A stretch of 64,000 bases of DNA from Komarekiella atlantica HA4396-MV6 (GTDB lineage Bacteria; Cyanobacteriota; Cyanobacteriia; Cyanobacteriales; Nostocaceae). Shown piece after piece: positions 44,095 through 53,141 of the stretch (its first letter is position 1; each line of letters opens with the position of its first letter). The position numbers were made by a program, and so were the translations under genes. The stretch lies in the NCBI GenBank assembly GCA_019359395.1, contig JAHHHK010000023.1, forward strand, positions 1 to 64,000. The letters run 5' to 3'. The notes below the pieces were generated by a model, which worked only from the letters and a program-made list of their open reading frames with translations, had not been told where the DNA came from and did not search any database.

Positions 44095-44173
44095 GTCTTG
44101 ATCCCACCGATATTTGTCTGTGGTTCTGGCTAAATAATCAGCCAGCAAGTGAAATACTGTAGTGGTTTATTTT

Positions 44174-44207
44174 AAAATACTAAAACTTGATTGGTTTACC
44201 GTATTTT
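44174..44207. promoter_or_regulatory. Candidate regulon operator, site 4
   Basis: AAAATAC-N20-GTATTTT with both arms perfect. The spacer ends GTTTACC next to the right arm, as in site 1. It lies in the spacer shared by the middle and right arms. Confidence 0.6.
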
Positions 44208-44632
44208 CTTCTTTAACAAAGCTTTTCATACTTACAACCAAAATGCAAGCACTACTTAACACAAGTTTGTCAATAAATTTTTCATCAAAATCTATTTAAA
44301 GAGGCTTGTTTTTCCTCTTAAATTATGCAATCATCCAAAATTAAGAACTAAACTACTAAATCCCGATAAGTTTTTAGGAGTTTAATTGCTCTAATTAAGC
44401 TGATTCAAGTTCTCAAGACAGTACCACTCCTACGTTGTACCTCTGTTGTCTTGTGTGTAATCTTTTAACACGATTTAGCTTTTACAAAAAGCTGTTTGTC
44501 AAAAAACCTCTGTAAGGCAGTTTATCTGAGAAATATTTGTCCTTAACAAGGAAGTGTAATCGGGATGTAAAAATCCTGTGGGGTTTTAGCAATCAAAGAT
44601 TTGTTGATTTTCTGTGCATAACACGATAACCA

Positions 44633-46387
44633 ATGTTTAAAGTTTTGTGGAATTGCGGGCTAGTTATTCCAGTCCTTTTTAATGGATTTTTATTCTTGAT
44701 TTCAGCAGCGATTGCGGCTGAAATGCCCAATTTATCTGAATCTGAGCCAAAACCAGAGATTGAAGAAATTGCCCATGTTGTTGAAAAGACTCAGGCTGAA
44801 TTGAATCAAATCGCCAATGCAGAAGTCATCAAAACCCCAGATTCCTTACTACTAAAAAAAGACAATTTACTTTCCCAGGCAAATTTAGCTGAGCAAAGCA
44901 ACCCCTTAGAACAAGTTACATCTGTTTCTCAGTTGTCTGATATTCAATCGACAGATTGGGCATTTGGTGCTTTACAGTCTTTGGTTGAGCGTTATGGTTG
45001 CATAGCAGGATACCCAAATGGTGAGTTCCGGGGAAATCGAGCCTTGACACGCTACGAATTCGCGGCGGGATTGAATGCTTGTTTAAACCGAGTCAACGAG
45101 CTGATTGCTAGCAGTACTGAGAATTTAGTAACAAGACAAGACTTAACTACCTTGCAAAACTTGCAAGAACAATTTGCATCGGAACTGACAGCATTGCGGG
45201 GTAAGCTTGATAGCCTGGAACAGCGTCAAGCTAAGGTAGAAGCCACGCAGTTTTCTACAACCACCAAATTGGTAGGTGATGCAATATTTGTGGTAGCTGA
45301 TACATTTGGCGATCGCGTCAATAATACCCTAGCCAATGACACTGAGGATAGCACCAATACTGTTTTTGCCTACCGCGCCAGACTAAACTTTCAAACGAGC
45401 TTTACTGGTAGAGATCAACTCACAACGATATTGACACTTGGTAGCGCTATCCCTAACTTGACAAGTTCTACGGGAACCGCAATGACCCGTTTTACCTTTG
45501 ATACTGATGGTAGAGAAGGAACATATCTGAGTCAGTTGGTATATCGTTTTCCAGTAGGTAGCCAAGCTACTGTCTGGGTAGGGACTAGAGCGCTGCAACC
45601 AGCCGTTTTTACACCAACCTTAAACGCTACAGTAGGTGGGATAAATGGTGCTGCTTCGCGGTTTGCAACATTCAACCCCACTATTTACCGCCCTGGCTTT
45701 GATGGTGCTGGCGCAGCTTTTGCATACAAATTCAGCGATCAATTGCAGCTCAATTTGGGTTACATAACTAATGATACTCAAGCCAATCAACCAGATGAAG
45801 GTAATGGGTTTTTTGATGGCAATCATCTCGCACTGGCTCAATTAACCGTATCACCTACTCGTCAGCTAGATATTGGTCTTACTTACGTCCGTAAATACTT
45901 TGGTAATGGAGCTTTTAATCTCACTGGTGGTACAGGTAGCACTTTTGCTAGAAATCCTTTTGGGCAAAATGCTACCACAACTGACAACTTCGGGTTGCAA
46001 TTTAACTGGAGAGTTAGTAGTCGCTTTCATTTAGGTGGCTGGTTTGGTTATACTCTGGCTAATCAGCTAGCAAATGGTGATAGTGATGCAACTATTATTA
46101 ACGGTGCGCTCACCTTTGGTTTTCCAGATTTGTTTAAAGAAGGTAACGTCGGTGGTTTCATCTTTGGTGTACCACCTAAAGTAACTAGCAGTGATTATCG
46201 CCCTACACCCACAGCCCCCCTCCGAGAAGACCAAAATACTTCTTTGCACCTAGAGGCTTTTTATTCCTACAGGGTAAATAACAATATGCGAATTATTCCC
46301 AGTTTGTATCTAATTACCAATCCCGAACACAATAATGCTAATGATCCAATTTGGGTAGGTTCTCTCCGCAGTACTTTTACTTTCTAG
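44633..46387 (+). CDS. SLH-OprB-type outer membrane porin
   Basis: A 584-residue cyanobacterial porin. After a signal peptide (VIPVLFNGFLFLISAAIA) comes an SLH domain (VSQLSDIQSTDWAFGALQSLVERYGCIAGYPNGEFRGNRALTRYEF, about residues 100-145), which ties the barrel to peptidoglycan-bound polymer. A coiled coil follows (about 165-200), then an OprB-like beta-barrel with strands such as GDRVNNTL..., RLNFQTSFTGRDQL and a final WVGSLRSTFTF. Many such porins are annotated as iron uptake porins. The position at the head of the sulfonate-uptake arm and next to operator site 4 suggests it admits organosulfur compounds (inference). Confidence 0.88.
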   Translation: MFKVLWNCGLVIPVLFNGFLFLISAAIAAEMPNLSESEPKPEIEEIAHVVEKTQAELNQIANAEVIKTPDSLLLKKDNLLSQANLAEQSNPLEQVTSVSQLSDIQSTDWAFGALQSLVERYGCIAGYPNGEFRGNRALTRYEFAAGLNACLNRVNELIASSTENLVTRQDLTTLQNLQEQFASELTALRGKLDSLEQRQAKVEATQFSTTTKLVGDAIFVVADTFGDRVNNTLANDTEDSTNTVFAYRARLNFQTSFTGRDQLTTILTLGSAIPNLTSSTGTAMTRFTFDTDGREGTYLSQLVYRFPVGSQATVWVGTRALQPAVFTPTLNATVGGINGAASRFATFNPTIYRPGFDGAGAAFAYKFSDQLQLNLGYITNDTQANQPDEGNGFFDGNHLALAQLTVSPTRQLDIGLTYVRKYFGNGAFNLTGGTGSTFARNPFGQNATTTDNFGLQFNWRVSSRFHLGGWFGYTLANQLANGDSDATIINGALTFGFPDLFKEGNVGGFIFGVPPKVTSSDYRPTPTAPLREDQNTSLHLEAFYSYRVNNNMRIIPSLYLITNPEHNNANDPIWVGSLRSTFTF

Positions 46388-46423
46388 GCATTGAGCATTA
46401 GTATGAAAACCTTTATTTTCTCT

Positions 46424-46461
46424 GTGTCTCTGTGGTTTCAGATTTTTTACCACAAAGACAC
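46424..46461. repeat. Hairpin repeat (GTGTCTCTGTGGT type) after the porin gene
   Basis: GTGTCTCTGTGGT and ACCACAAAGACAC pair with one mismatch around a 12-base loop. Halves of the same repeat occur near 38697 and 61820. Located 37 bp after the porin stop, it may end or stabilise the transcript. Confidence 0.6.
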
Positions 46462-46615
46462 AAAGACGAGGGCAGTTGCGTGGGCGGTGCCGACTTGAGC
46501 AAACTGCCCGTACAAAGTATTTTCAAGATAGTCCCTTACGAGTGAAAATAGGACTTCTTACTGTCCTATATCTTCAGGTTGATTTTTACCTAATTTCGTG
46601 TAAAATTTTGATCAT

Positions 46616-46649
46616 AAACTACGGTAAGTTGGTAGGATTGTAGTATTTT
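46616..46649. promoter_or_regulatory. Candidate regulon operator, site 5
   Basis: AAACTAC-N20-GTATTTT, one arm perfect and the other with one change. Inside is TACGGTAA, shared with site 7. It ends 159 bp upstream of ssuC. Confidence 0.55.
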
Positions 46650-46808
46650 AATACTAATACTCTAAAAATGATGCAATGTCTTCGGTTTATTTCTACACAC
46701 TTGTATGTCTACCTGTGTAGAACAAACATCAATGAAATCTCACATCTTGAGTCTTTTTGGCAAAATTAGCATCAATGAGAAGTTTGTAAAACAACTAACG
46801 AGTACTTC

Positions 46809-47630
46809 ATGACTACTAGCCTCAATAAAATCAACAACAACATATTTCCAAAAGCGTTAGTGCAAAACCAACTAATCCAGAAGATTGTTCCTTGGATTGT
46901 GCCTTTTACATTAGTGGTACTATGGGAACTTTCTTCAAGAATAGGTTTACTTTCAACCAGAATTTTACCTGCACCGAGTAGCGTGGTGGTTACAGCATTT
47001 AGATTAGCCTCTACAGGAGAACTTTTTCAACATATAGGAATTAGCGCTGGACGCGCATTATCTGGTTTTATAGTTGGTGGTGGTATTGGTTTTATCTTAG
47101 GCTTACTTAATGGTTTTTTCCCAATTGCCGAAAAGCTATTAGATACTTCCTTGCAAATGCTCCGTACTATTCCTAATTTGGCATTGATTCCTTTAGTAAT
47201 TTTGTGGTTTGGTATTGGTGATCAAGCGAGATTATTTCTAGTATCAATAGGGGTATTTTTTCCCATATATCTCAATACATTTCATGGAATTCGTAGTGTA
47301 GACCCTGGATTGATTGAAATGGGGAGAGTTTATGGGTTAAAAACTAGAGAGCTTTTGTGGCAAATCATTTTCCCTGGCGCATTATCTTCGATTTTAGTTG
47401 GTGTGCGTTTTTCCTTGGGAATTATGTGGCTAACACTAATTGTGGCCGAAACAATTGCCGCTGATTCAGGACTAGGTTACATGGCAATGAATGCCCGTGA
47501 GTTTATGCAAACTGATGTGGTAGTTTTGAGCATTTTTATCTATGCTTTGTTGGGGAAATTAGCAGATGCTACAGCTAGAACTTTAGAAGCAAAATGTTTG
47601 GCTTGGCATCCTAATTATCAAAGTGCTTGA
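46809..47630 (+). CDS. ssuC: Aliphatic sulfonate ABC transporter permease
   Basis: A 273-residue inner-membrane protein with about six hydrophobic helices and the family EAA loop (MGRVYGLKTRELLWQIIFPGALSSILVGVRFSLGIMWLTLIVAE, about residues 178-220). It matches the NitT/TauT branch of permeases. It is the only such permease in the window, although six binding protein genes are present, so the receptors probably share it. The gene is followed by a hairpin repeat and then ssuB, 126 bp away. Confidence 0.93.
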   Translation: MTTSLNKINNNIFPKALVQNQLIQKIVPWIVPFTLVVLWELSSRIGLLSTRILPAPSSVVVTAFRLASTGELFQHIGISAGRALSGFIVGGGIGFILGLLNGFFPIAEKLLDTSLQMLRTIPNLALIPLVILWFGIGDQARLFLVSIGVFFPIYLNTFHGIRSVDPGLIEMGRVYGLKTRELLWQIIFPGALSSILVGVRFSLGIMWLTLIVAETIAADSGLGYMAMNAREFMQTDVVVLSIFIYALLGKLADATARTLEAKCLAWHPNYQSA

Positions 47631-47635
47631 AGAAT

Positions 47636-47695
47636 GTATGTGGTCACTTCGACTCCTTTCGGCTCCGCTCAAGGCAAGTCGCTCAGTGACCATAC
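47636..47695. repeat. Hairpin repeat between ssuC and ssuB
   Basis: GTATGTGGTCAC and GTGACCATAC bracket a GC-rich inner part (GACTCCTTTCGGCTCCGCTC). A dispersed repeat. It could cause partial termination or protect the mRNA between permease and ATPase. Confidence 0.6.
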
Positions 47696-47756
47696 TTTGC
47701 TAGTAGGTTAAGACATCAAAAAAAGAATCTTTACTTGAAACTAGGAGAATATCTTG

Positions 47757-48527
47757 ATGATTGCTACAGAAAGAGGTACACATCTCAATATTTTGGATCT
47801 AACCAAGGCTTTTAATGGTAAAAATGTTTTGAAGTCAGTCAATTTAGAAGTAGCACCAGGGGAATTTATTGCAATTGTGGGGCGTAGTGGTTGCGGTAAA
47901 AGTACTTTACTGCGTTTGGTTTCTGGGTTGGATAAACCAACTGCGGGGGGAATATTACTAGATGGAGAACCACTACGTAAACTGAGTCGTTCTGTGAGAA
48001 TGATGTTTCAAGATGCGCGACTGCTTGCATGGAAGCGAGTTATTCAGAATGTGGGCTTGGGTTTGCAAAACAATTGGCGCGAACGAGCGCAGTGGGCGCT
48101 CGAAGAAGTGGGACTCAGGGATAGAGCCGGTGAGTGGCCATCCATACTTTCTGGCGGACAAAGACAACGGGTGGCACTAGCAAGAGCATTGGTGAGTCAA
48201 CCGCGTTTATTGTTATTAGATGAACCTTTGGGTGCTTTGGATGCGTTAACTCGCATTGAAATGCAGGGTTTGATTGAACGGTTATGGCAAGAACAGGGTT
48301 TTACTTCGTTGTTAGTAACTCATGATGTGGAAGAGGCTGTAGCGTTAGCAGACAGAGTAATTGTGATTGAAGAAGGCAAAATTGCTCTTGATGTGTCTGT
48401 GGAACTTCCTCGTCCGCGCGATCGCAGTAGCGAGGTCTTTGTTAATATACGTGAAACTGTTCTTGAGCGTGTGATGAATCGGGAAACTGCTCACACCAGT
48501 CATCAATTATTGCAACTCAGCCATTGA
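47757..48527 (+). CDS. ssuB: Aliphatic sulfonate ABC transporter ATP-binding protein
   Basis: The ATPase subunit of the importer. Walker [10 protein letters not shown] starts at residue 42 of this start, the signature [15 protein letters not shown] lies near 131-145, Walker [13 protein letters not shown] near 151-162, and the His switch is VTHDVEEA. The ATG at 47757 and a TTG directly before it both fit the AGGAG ribosome binding site; ATG is preferred. The 256-257-residue length is normal for SsuB. It would pair with SsuC. Confidence 0.93.
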   Translation: MIATERGTHLNILDLTKAFNGKNVLKSVNLEVAPGEFIAIVGRSGCGKSTLLRLVSGLDKPTAGGILLDGEPLRKLSRSVRMMFQDARLLAWKRVIQNVGLGLQNNWRERAQWALEEVGLRDRAGEWPSILSGGQRQRVALARALVSQPRLLLLDEPLGALDALTRIEMQGLIERLWQEQGFTSLLVTHDVEEAVALADRVIVIEEGKIALDVSVELPRPRDRSSEVFVNIRETVLERVMNRETAHTSHQLLQLSH

Positions 48528-48750
48528 TTCTCTTCACAAACTGTTCCGTAGAAGAGGATTCCTGTAGGGCAGAGCAGAAGGGAGAATTTATTAATTGCTG
48601 TTCTGCCAAACGGCTCTTGGGAAACAAAAGGGGCGATGTCTGGCGACAAGAAGCAGAGCTTCTACGCCTTTTTTTGATTTCAGGTAGAATTGTGTGATGT
48701 GCGATCGCCTCCGGCGAAACGTAGCCCATCGCACTTCCCCTTGTTCAATA

Positions 48751-49038
48751 TTAAGAATTAAAAATTTTATTAAATGAAACTAAATTTTCTTGAATTGCCC
48801 TAGCTAAATAATTTCTGATCGCATCAATAGTTTCTACAGTCAAACTTCCGTCCATAATTGCAAAAGACAAACTAGCGACACCGATAAATAACGCTAATAA
48901 TCTGCCTAAACAGCCAGGATTAATTTCAATGAATCCTAGTTTTGACTGTCCTATAACAGCAATGAACACAAAAACAATACCTAATATTAAAAAGATATTT
49001 GGTAATGGTAAACTGGTCATACTAAATAATTGAATCAA
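48751..49038 (-). CDS. Small two-helix membrane protein, unknown
   Basis: About 95 residues. Two hydrophobic segments (PNIFLILGIVFVFIAVIG and LGRLLALFIGVASLSFAIM) are joined by QSKLGFIEINPGC. The C-terminus is amphipathic. The likely start is TTG at 49038, eight bases after GGAGG, or ATG at 49020. No function is recognised. It lies between ssuB and an MFS gene, with no shared operon sign. Confidence 0.6.
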   Translation of the reverse strand: MIQLFSMTSLPLPNIFLILGIVFVFIAVIGQSKLGFIEINPGCLGRLLALFIGVASLSFAIMDGSLTVETIDAIRNYLARAIQENLVSFNKIFNS

Positions 49039-49317
49039 ATATTTTTCCTCCAAGTATTTTTATTATAGCTATTTTAAGCCGCACTATCCGTTAAAAATAC
49101 ATCGTCATTATCCAAATCCCCTAATTTTAATTATGGGGATTCCCCTGTTCCCTGTTGCCCGTTCCCTGTTACCTCTTGCTTTTGTTCATACATTAATAAT
49201 GGTGCTTTAAACCCTTTTGGCAGAGGTAATAATTATTATTTATCACCTTCTGCGCTGTCACCAAGCGTGAACTACTGCCATTTACTCTTTACACTTCTAC
49301 GGTCAAAAATCCTATAT

Positions 49318-50667
49318 TTAAGTTTTATTTGGCTGAGTAATTAAACCCATGTCTACATAAATTGGAGATAGGATATTTCTCATTTCTGGCAACTTTTTGA
49401 TGAAAATATAAGCGCCAATTAAGCAAAATATACCACCAAATAATAAAGCATTATTCACTCCTATTTTACTAGCCAATCCGCCAAAGAATAAATTACCAAA
49501 TGGTAATATTCCCAAAAAGCCTGTTGTAAATATACTTGTAACTCTACCCCGTTTATTTTCATCAACAAGAATTAATTGTATAAAGTTACTAATAGCTGCC
49601 AAGGTGAGAGTATTAGTCATGCCGACAATACAAATTAATACTAAGCAAATCTCTAGATTATGAGAGCGAGAAAAAAGTATTAAACCTAAACCTAGAATGG
49701 CAGCAGAAAACGCGATGATTTTTACTAATCCTGTGGCTTGCTTTCTGAACATGAGATAAAGTCCGGCAACTATAGAACCAAGTGCGGAAGCTGTAAGTAA
49801 TAAACCCATAGTTTCTGCATTACCATTTAAGATTTCTCTTACGAAAATAGGTATGAGATTAACATGGGTCATTACCATAAAACAAATCAAGATTTGTAAC
49901 CCCAAAACATACCTGATGGGAATAAAATCATATGCAAAAACAAAACCTTCTTTTAAATTTTGCAAAATATTTGTTTTTTGAAGTGAAGAATTATTAGGAA
50001 CTGATTTAATTTGAGTAGTTAAGATGGCAGAAACAAAAGGTATATAACTGATGCTATCTACCAAAAAACATGAAGCTGCCCCGAATCTAGCAAGTAGTAA
50101 TCCTCCAATCATCGGGCTGACAAACTTCGCTGTATTAATTAAGAACGAATGAATAGCAATGGCACTATAAGTATCTGCTTTATTCTCCACCAGTCTAGGA
50201 ATACTTACTAGACGTGCTGGCAGATCGAAAGCCTTAACTGTACCTTGCATTATACCGATGATAATAATCCACGTAATGGTGATGCGATCGCTAACAGTGA
50301 GAAAGGTGAGAATACCAGATAGCAAAATAGATACTAACTGAGTAGTTAGTAATACATAACGTATATTCCAACGATCCAATAATACACCGACCAATGGTGT
50401 AATAATCAACCCCATAAATTGATTGGTAAATCCAACCACGCCAACTAATATGGCTGAATTAGTGATTTGATAAACCATCCATATTAGAGCGATTTGAGTC
50501 ATCCAAGAACCAAAAAAAGATACGCTCTCTCCAATTACAAAACAACAAACGTTTGGAGATTTAAGAGCAGGAGGAACATGCAAAGAAGTAAACAATAGTT
50601 TGCCTGCTTCAGAGCTTTTTTTATGACTTGGTTGCATCAGTACTTTACATGAGGGGACTTGAGCCAA
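49318..50667 (-). CDS. MFS transporter
   Basis: A 449-residue member of the MFS-3 group with about twelve hydrophobic helices. Typical are FVIGESVSFFGSWMTQIALIWMVYQITNSAILVG (helix 1-2) and GVLLDRWNIRYVLLTTQL (loop 2-3 with DRW). Export of a small compound is likely. It lies within the sulfonate region but on the opposite strand, with repeat-rich spacers on both sides. The substrate is unknown. Confidence 0.87.
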   Translation of the reverse strand: MAQVPSCKVLMQPSHKKSSEAGKLLFTSLHVPPALKSPNVCCFVIGESVSFFGSWMTQIALIWMVYQITNSAILVGVVGFTNQFMGLIITPLVGVLLDRWNIRYVLLTTQLVSILLSGILTFLTVSDRITITWIIIIGIMQGTVKAFDLPARLVSIPRLVENKADTYSAIAIHSFLINTAKFVSPMIGGLLLARFGAASCFLVDSISYIPFVSAILTTQIKSVPNNSSLQKTNILQNLKEGFVFAYDFIPIRYVLGLQILICFMVMTHVNLIPIFVREILNGNAETMGLLLTASALGSIVAGLYLMFRKQATGLVKIIAFSAAILGLGLILFSRSHNLEICLVLICIVGMTNTLTLAAISNFIQLILVDENKRGRVTSIFTTGFLGILPFGNLFFGGLASKIGVNNALLFGGIFCLIGAYIFIKKLPEMRNILSPIYVDMGLITQPNKT

Positions 50668-50905
50668 TTTTTGGCTGAAAAGTTCACTGATTTTGCTACT
50701 TTCCCACCAAATTATTCAGACAATATTATAAATACTTAAATTTAGTTAAACATAAAGTTAGCATACTTAACATATTCTGACAAGGATACTAAGGTTATAG
50801 ATTTGGGGATTTTTCCAGAACGCACCCTACAAAACGGGGTTTGGGAATGGTGCGATCGCGTAGCGTACCGTAGGTAATCGCCCACCCACAGTTACAGTTA
50901 TTTGG

Positions 50906-51085
50906 ATGAAAGCACTCCTTTTTGATTTAGATGGTACTCTCTTTGATCGAGAGACTTCACTCCAGCAATTTGTTGCGGCTCAATATGATCCCTTTACCCC
51001 AGCACTGGAAAGCATTGCCAAACAAGACTATATTTCCCGATTCATTGAATTGGATTGTCGAAGTCATGCATGGAAAGACACTTAA
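50906..51085 (+). pseudogene. Truncated HAD-family hydrolase
   Basis: A 59-codon ORF begins MKALLFDLDGTLFDRETSL, with the HAD motif I intact, and runs to HAWKDT-stop. The cap and later motifs of the usual 210-230-residue enzyme are missing and the downstream DNA to 51397 does not restore them. It is a decayed copy. Confidence 0.65.
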
Positions 51086-51397
51086 GTTATTCATAGATAT
51101 AGTTAGCTTACCTAAATTTTAGTAAAACTTAAATTTTTAAATACATATATTTTATTTGCTAAGTGCTTGTGCTGTAACTAGGGTTGTGTAATAATGCTAA
51201 ATTAATCTACGTTAACTTGGTAGGCAAATCGTATTTTGTTACAAGTACTGCATAGACAGAGCAATCAGTTTAGAGCAGCAACGCGAATACATTAATACAA
51301 CTCTGGTTGATATCGGGTTTTGAGTCTTGATTTTTGCTTAGTCGTGGTTGACGATTTGTGAAAATCAACGAGTCATATTAACTATGGAGACGTAATC
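51086..51397. other. Upstream region of amidohydrolase 2
   Basis: 312 bp, AT-rich, after the HAD fragment. It contains candidate operator site 6 (51205-51238). A ribosome binding site (TGGAGA) lies about 10 bases before the ATG at 51398. No further gene is seen. Confidence 0.5.
51205..51238. promoter_or_regulatory. Candidate regulon operator, site 6
   Basis: AATCTAC-N20-GTATTTT. The inner sequence TTGGTAGG is shared with site 5 at the same spacing. It ends 159 bp upstream of amidohydrolase 2, the same distance as site 5 from ssuC. Confidence 0.55.
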
Positions 51398-52885
51398 ATG
51401 ACAATTGCAATTGAACGTCCTACGAAAAAGTCTCGTTCTGCACAGATTCGGGAGCAACTAGGTTATCCCATCATTGACACTGATGTGCATACCCAGGAAT
51501 TTGAACCAGCTTTTCTGGACTATTTAGCTCAAGTAGGTGGTGCTAAACTTGCGGATAACTTCCGAGATCATTTACCTGGTGCTGGTCGTTATCGTTGGTT
51601 CCAGCAAAGTTGGGAAGAACGTCATACTTACCGCACAGCGCGTCCTCCTTTTTGGGGCCGTCCCACGAAGGACACTTTAAACCTTGCTACTGTTAGTTTA
51701 CCGAAGCTACTGCATGAACGTTTGCAAGAAGCTGGGACAGATTTTGCTGTACTGTATCCCAACTTAGCAACCCTAGCACCGCAAATTAAAAACGAGGAAA
51801 TGCGTCGGGCGGTTTGCCGTGCAGCTAACCTCTATCATGCAGATATATTTAGGTCATATTCCGATCGCCTAACTCCCATTGCTACTATTCCTCTCCACAC
51901 ACCAGAGGAAGGGATAGAAGAATTGGAATATGCAGTCAAAGAATTAGGATTGAAAGCAATTCAAATTCCCGGTTATGTGACTCGCGTCATTCCTGGCTTC
52001 GAGAAATATCCTGAAGAAGTCCAACGAGAAGTGACTTGGATAGATAACTTTGCTTTGGATAGTGCCTACGATTACGATCCCTTCTGGGCGAAGTGCGTAG
52101 AACTAAAAGTTGTCCCCACTACCCACGCATCTGGTATGGGTTGGACATCGCGCCGTTCGATTTCCAACTACCAATATAATCACATTGGACACTTTGCCTC
52201 GGCTGCGGAAGCTTTCTGTAAAGCACTGTTTTTTGGTGGTGTTACAAATCGTTTTCCTACTCTCAGATTTGCTTTTTTAGAAGGTGGTTCGGCTTGGGGT
52301 GCGAGTCTCTATACAGATTTGATCTGGCATTGGGAAACCCGTAATCCAGAGATTTTACAGAACAACCATCCTGATAATGTGAATCGGGAAGAATTACGGG
52401 AATTGTTCATTCGTTATGGTGGTAAAGAATTCCGCGATCGCTTTGATGAAATTGGTAGTGGTTTAGGTTTCCACGGCAAATACTTTGCGCCGGAAAATCC
52501 TGGTGAATTGAATGAATTTGCAGCAGCGGGAATTACCAAAGCGGAAGACGTGCGCGATCGCTTCCTCAATCACTTCTACTTTGGTACGGAGTCAGATGAT
52601 ACCCGTGTGGCTTATGCCTTCCATCAAAAGGCTAATCCTTATGGAGATAGAGTAAAAGCCTTCTTGGGTTCTGATTCTGGCCACTGGGATGTACCTGACA
52701 TTACAGCTGTTACCTCCAACGCTTACAGCATGGTAGAACGCGGTATCCTTAGCGAAGAAGACTTGCGATACTTCCTCTCAATTCATCCTTTGGAATTGTA
52801 TACAAGTCTGAATCGTGACTTTTTTAAAGATACAGCAATTGAAAAACAAGCAGAAGAGTATTTAGCAACTAATACTCGCGCTTAA
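51398..52885 (+). CDS. Amidohydrolase-family metal-dependent hydrolase, paralog 2
   Basis: A 495-residue paralog of the protein at 39873-41411. Corresponding blocks: YPIIDTDVHTQEFEPAFLDYLAQVGG, SDRLTPIATIPLHTPEEGIEELEYAVKELG, DYDPFWAKCVELKVVPTTHASGMGWTSRRSISNY, FAFLEGGSAWGASLYTDL, LGSDSGHWDVPDITAV. Metal-binding Asp/His positions are conserved in both. Amidohydrolase-2 members hydrolyse or decarboxylate small organic acids. Its place between ssuCB and a binding protein gene, with operator site 6 ahead, supports a role in sulfonate or related catabolism. Confidence 0.86.
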   Translation: MTIAIERPTKKSRSAQIREQLGYPIIDTDVHTQEFEPAFLDYLAQVGGAKLADNFRDHLPGAGRYRWFQQSWEERHTYRTARPPFWGRPTKDTLNLATVSLPKLLHERLQEAGTDFAVLYPNLATLAPQIKNEEMRRAVCRAANLYHADIFRSYSDRLTPIATIPLHTPEEGIEELEYAVKELGLKAIQIPGYVTRVIPGFEKYPEEVQREVTWIDNFALDSAYDYDPFWAKCVELKVVPTTHASGMGWTSRRSISNYQYNHIGHFASAAEAFCKALFFGGVTNRFPTLRFAFLEGGSAWGASLYTDLIWHWETRNPEILQNNHPDNVNREELRELFIRYGGKEFRDRFDEIGSGLGFHGKYFAPENPGELNEFAAAGITKAEDVRDRFLNHFYFGTESDDTRVAYAFHQKANPYGDRVKAFLGSDSGHWDVPDITAVTSNAYSMVERGILSEEDLRYFLSIHPLELYTSLNRDFFKDTAIEKQAEEYLATNTRA

Positions 52886-53031
52886 GTAGGTAGGTCGGCG
52901 TAATTAAGGATAACTAAAGGGGACAGTCATTTGAATTCCTCCCTTCTACCTCCTTTACTTGTTTGGTTTTTTATACCGACTTACTAAGAAAAAGTTTGTG
53001 TACCTGATGCAATGACTCCGCTATCTACTCC

Positions 53032-53054
53032 GAAGGTGGGCAATGTCCACCTTC
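53032..53054 (+). terminator. Hairpin in the amidohydrolase-binding protein spacer
   Basis: Perfect 8-bp arms GAAGGTGG / CCACCTTC with a 7-base loop, followed by TTATCTTG rather than a strong T run. It is about 147 bp after the amidohydrolase stop and 88 bp before the next start. It may be a weak terminator or attenuator. Confidence 0.45.
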
Positions 53055-53141
53055 TTATCTTGAAAAGAAAAAAAGTATTTTTTGGTGCTTTGTTTTGCAC
53101 TTATAACCCTTGTAATTCAACTGAGAGCAAACTAAACTTTC

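Larger units (their letters stand above)
43764..44632. other. Divergent regulatory spacer between the middle and right arms
   Basis: 869 bp. MITE copy 3 occupies 43969-44094 and candidate operator site 4 occupies 44174-44207. The site is about 410 bp from the methyltransferase gene and 425 bp from the porin gene. The part 44210-44632 is AT-rich and has no recognised gene. Confidence 0.55.
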
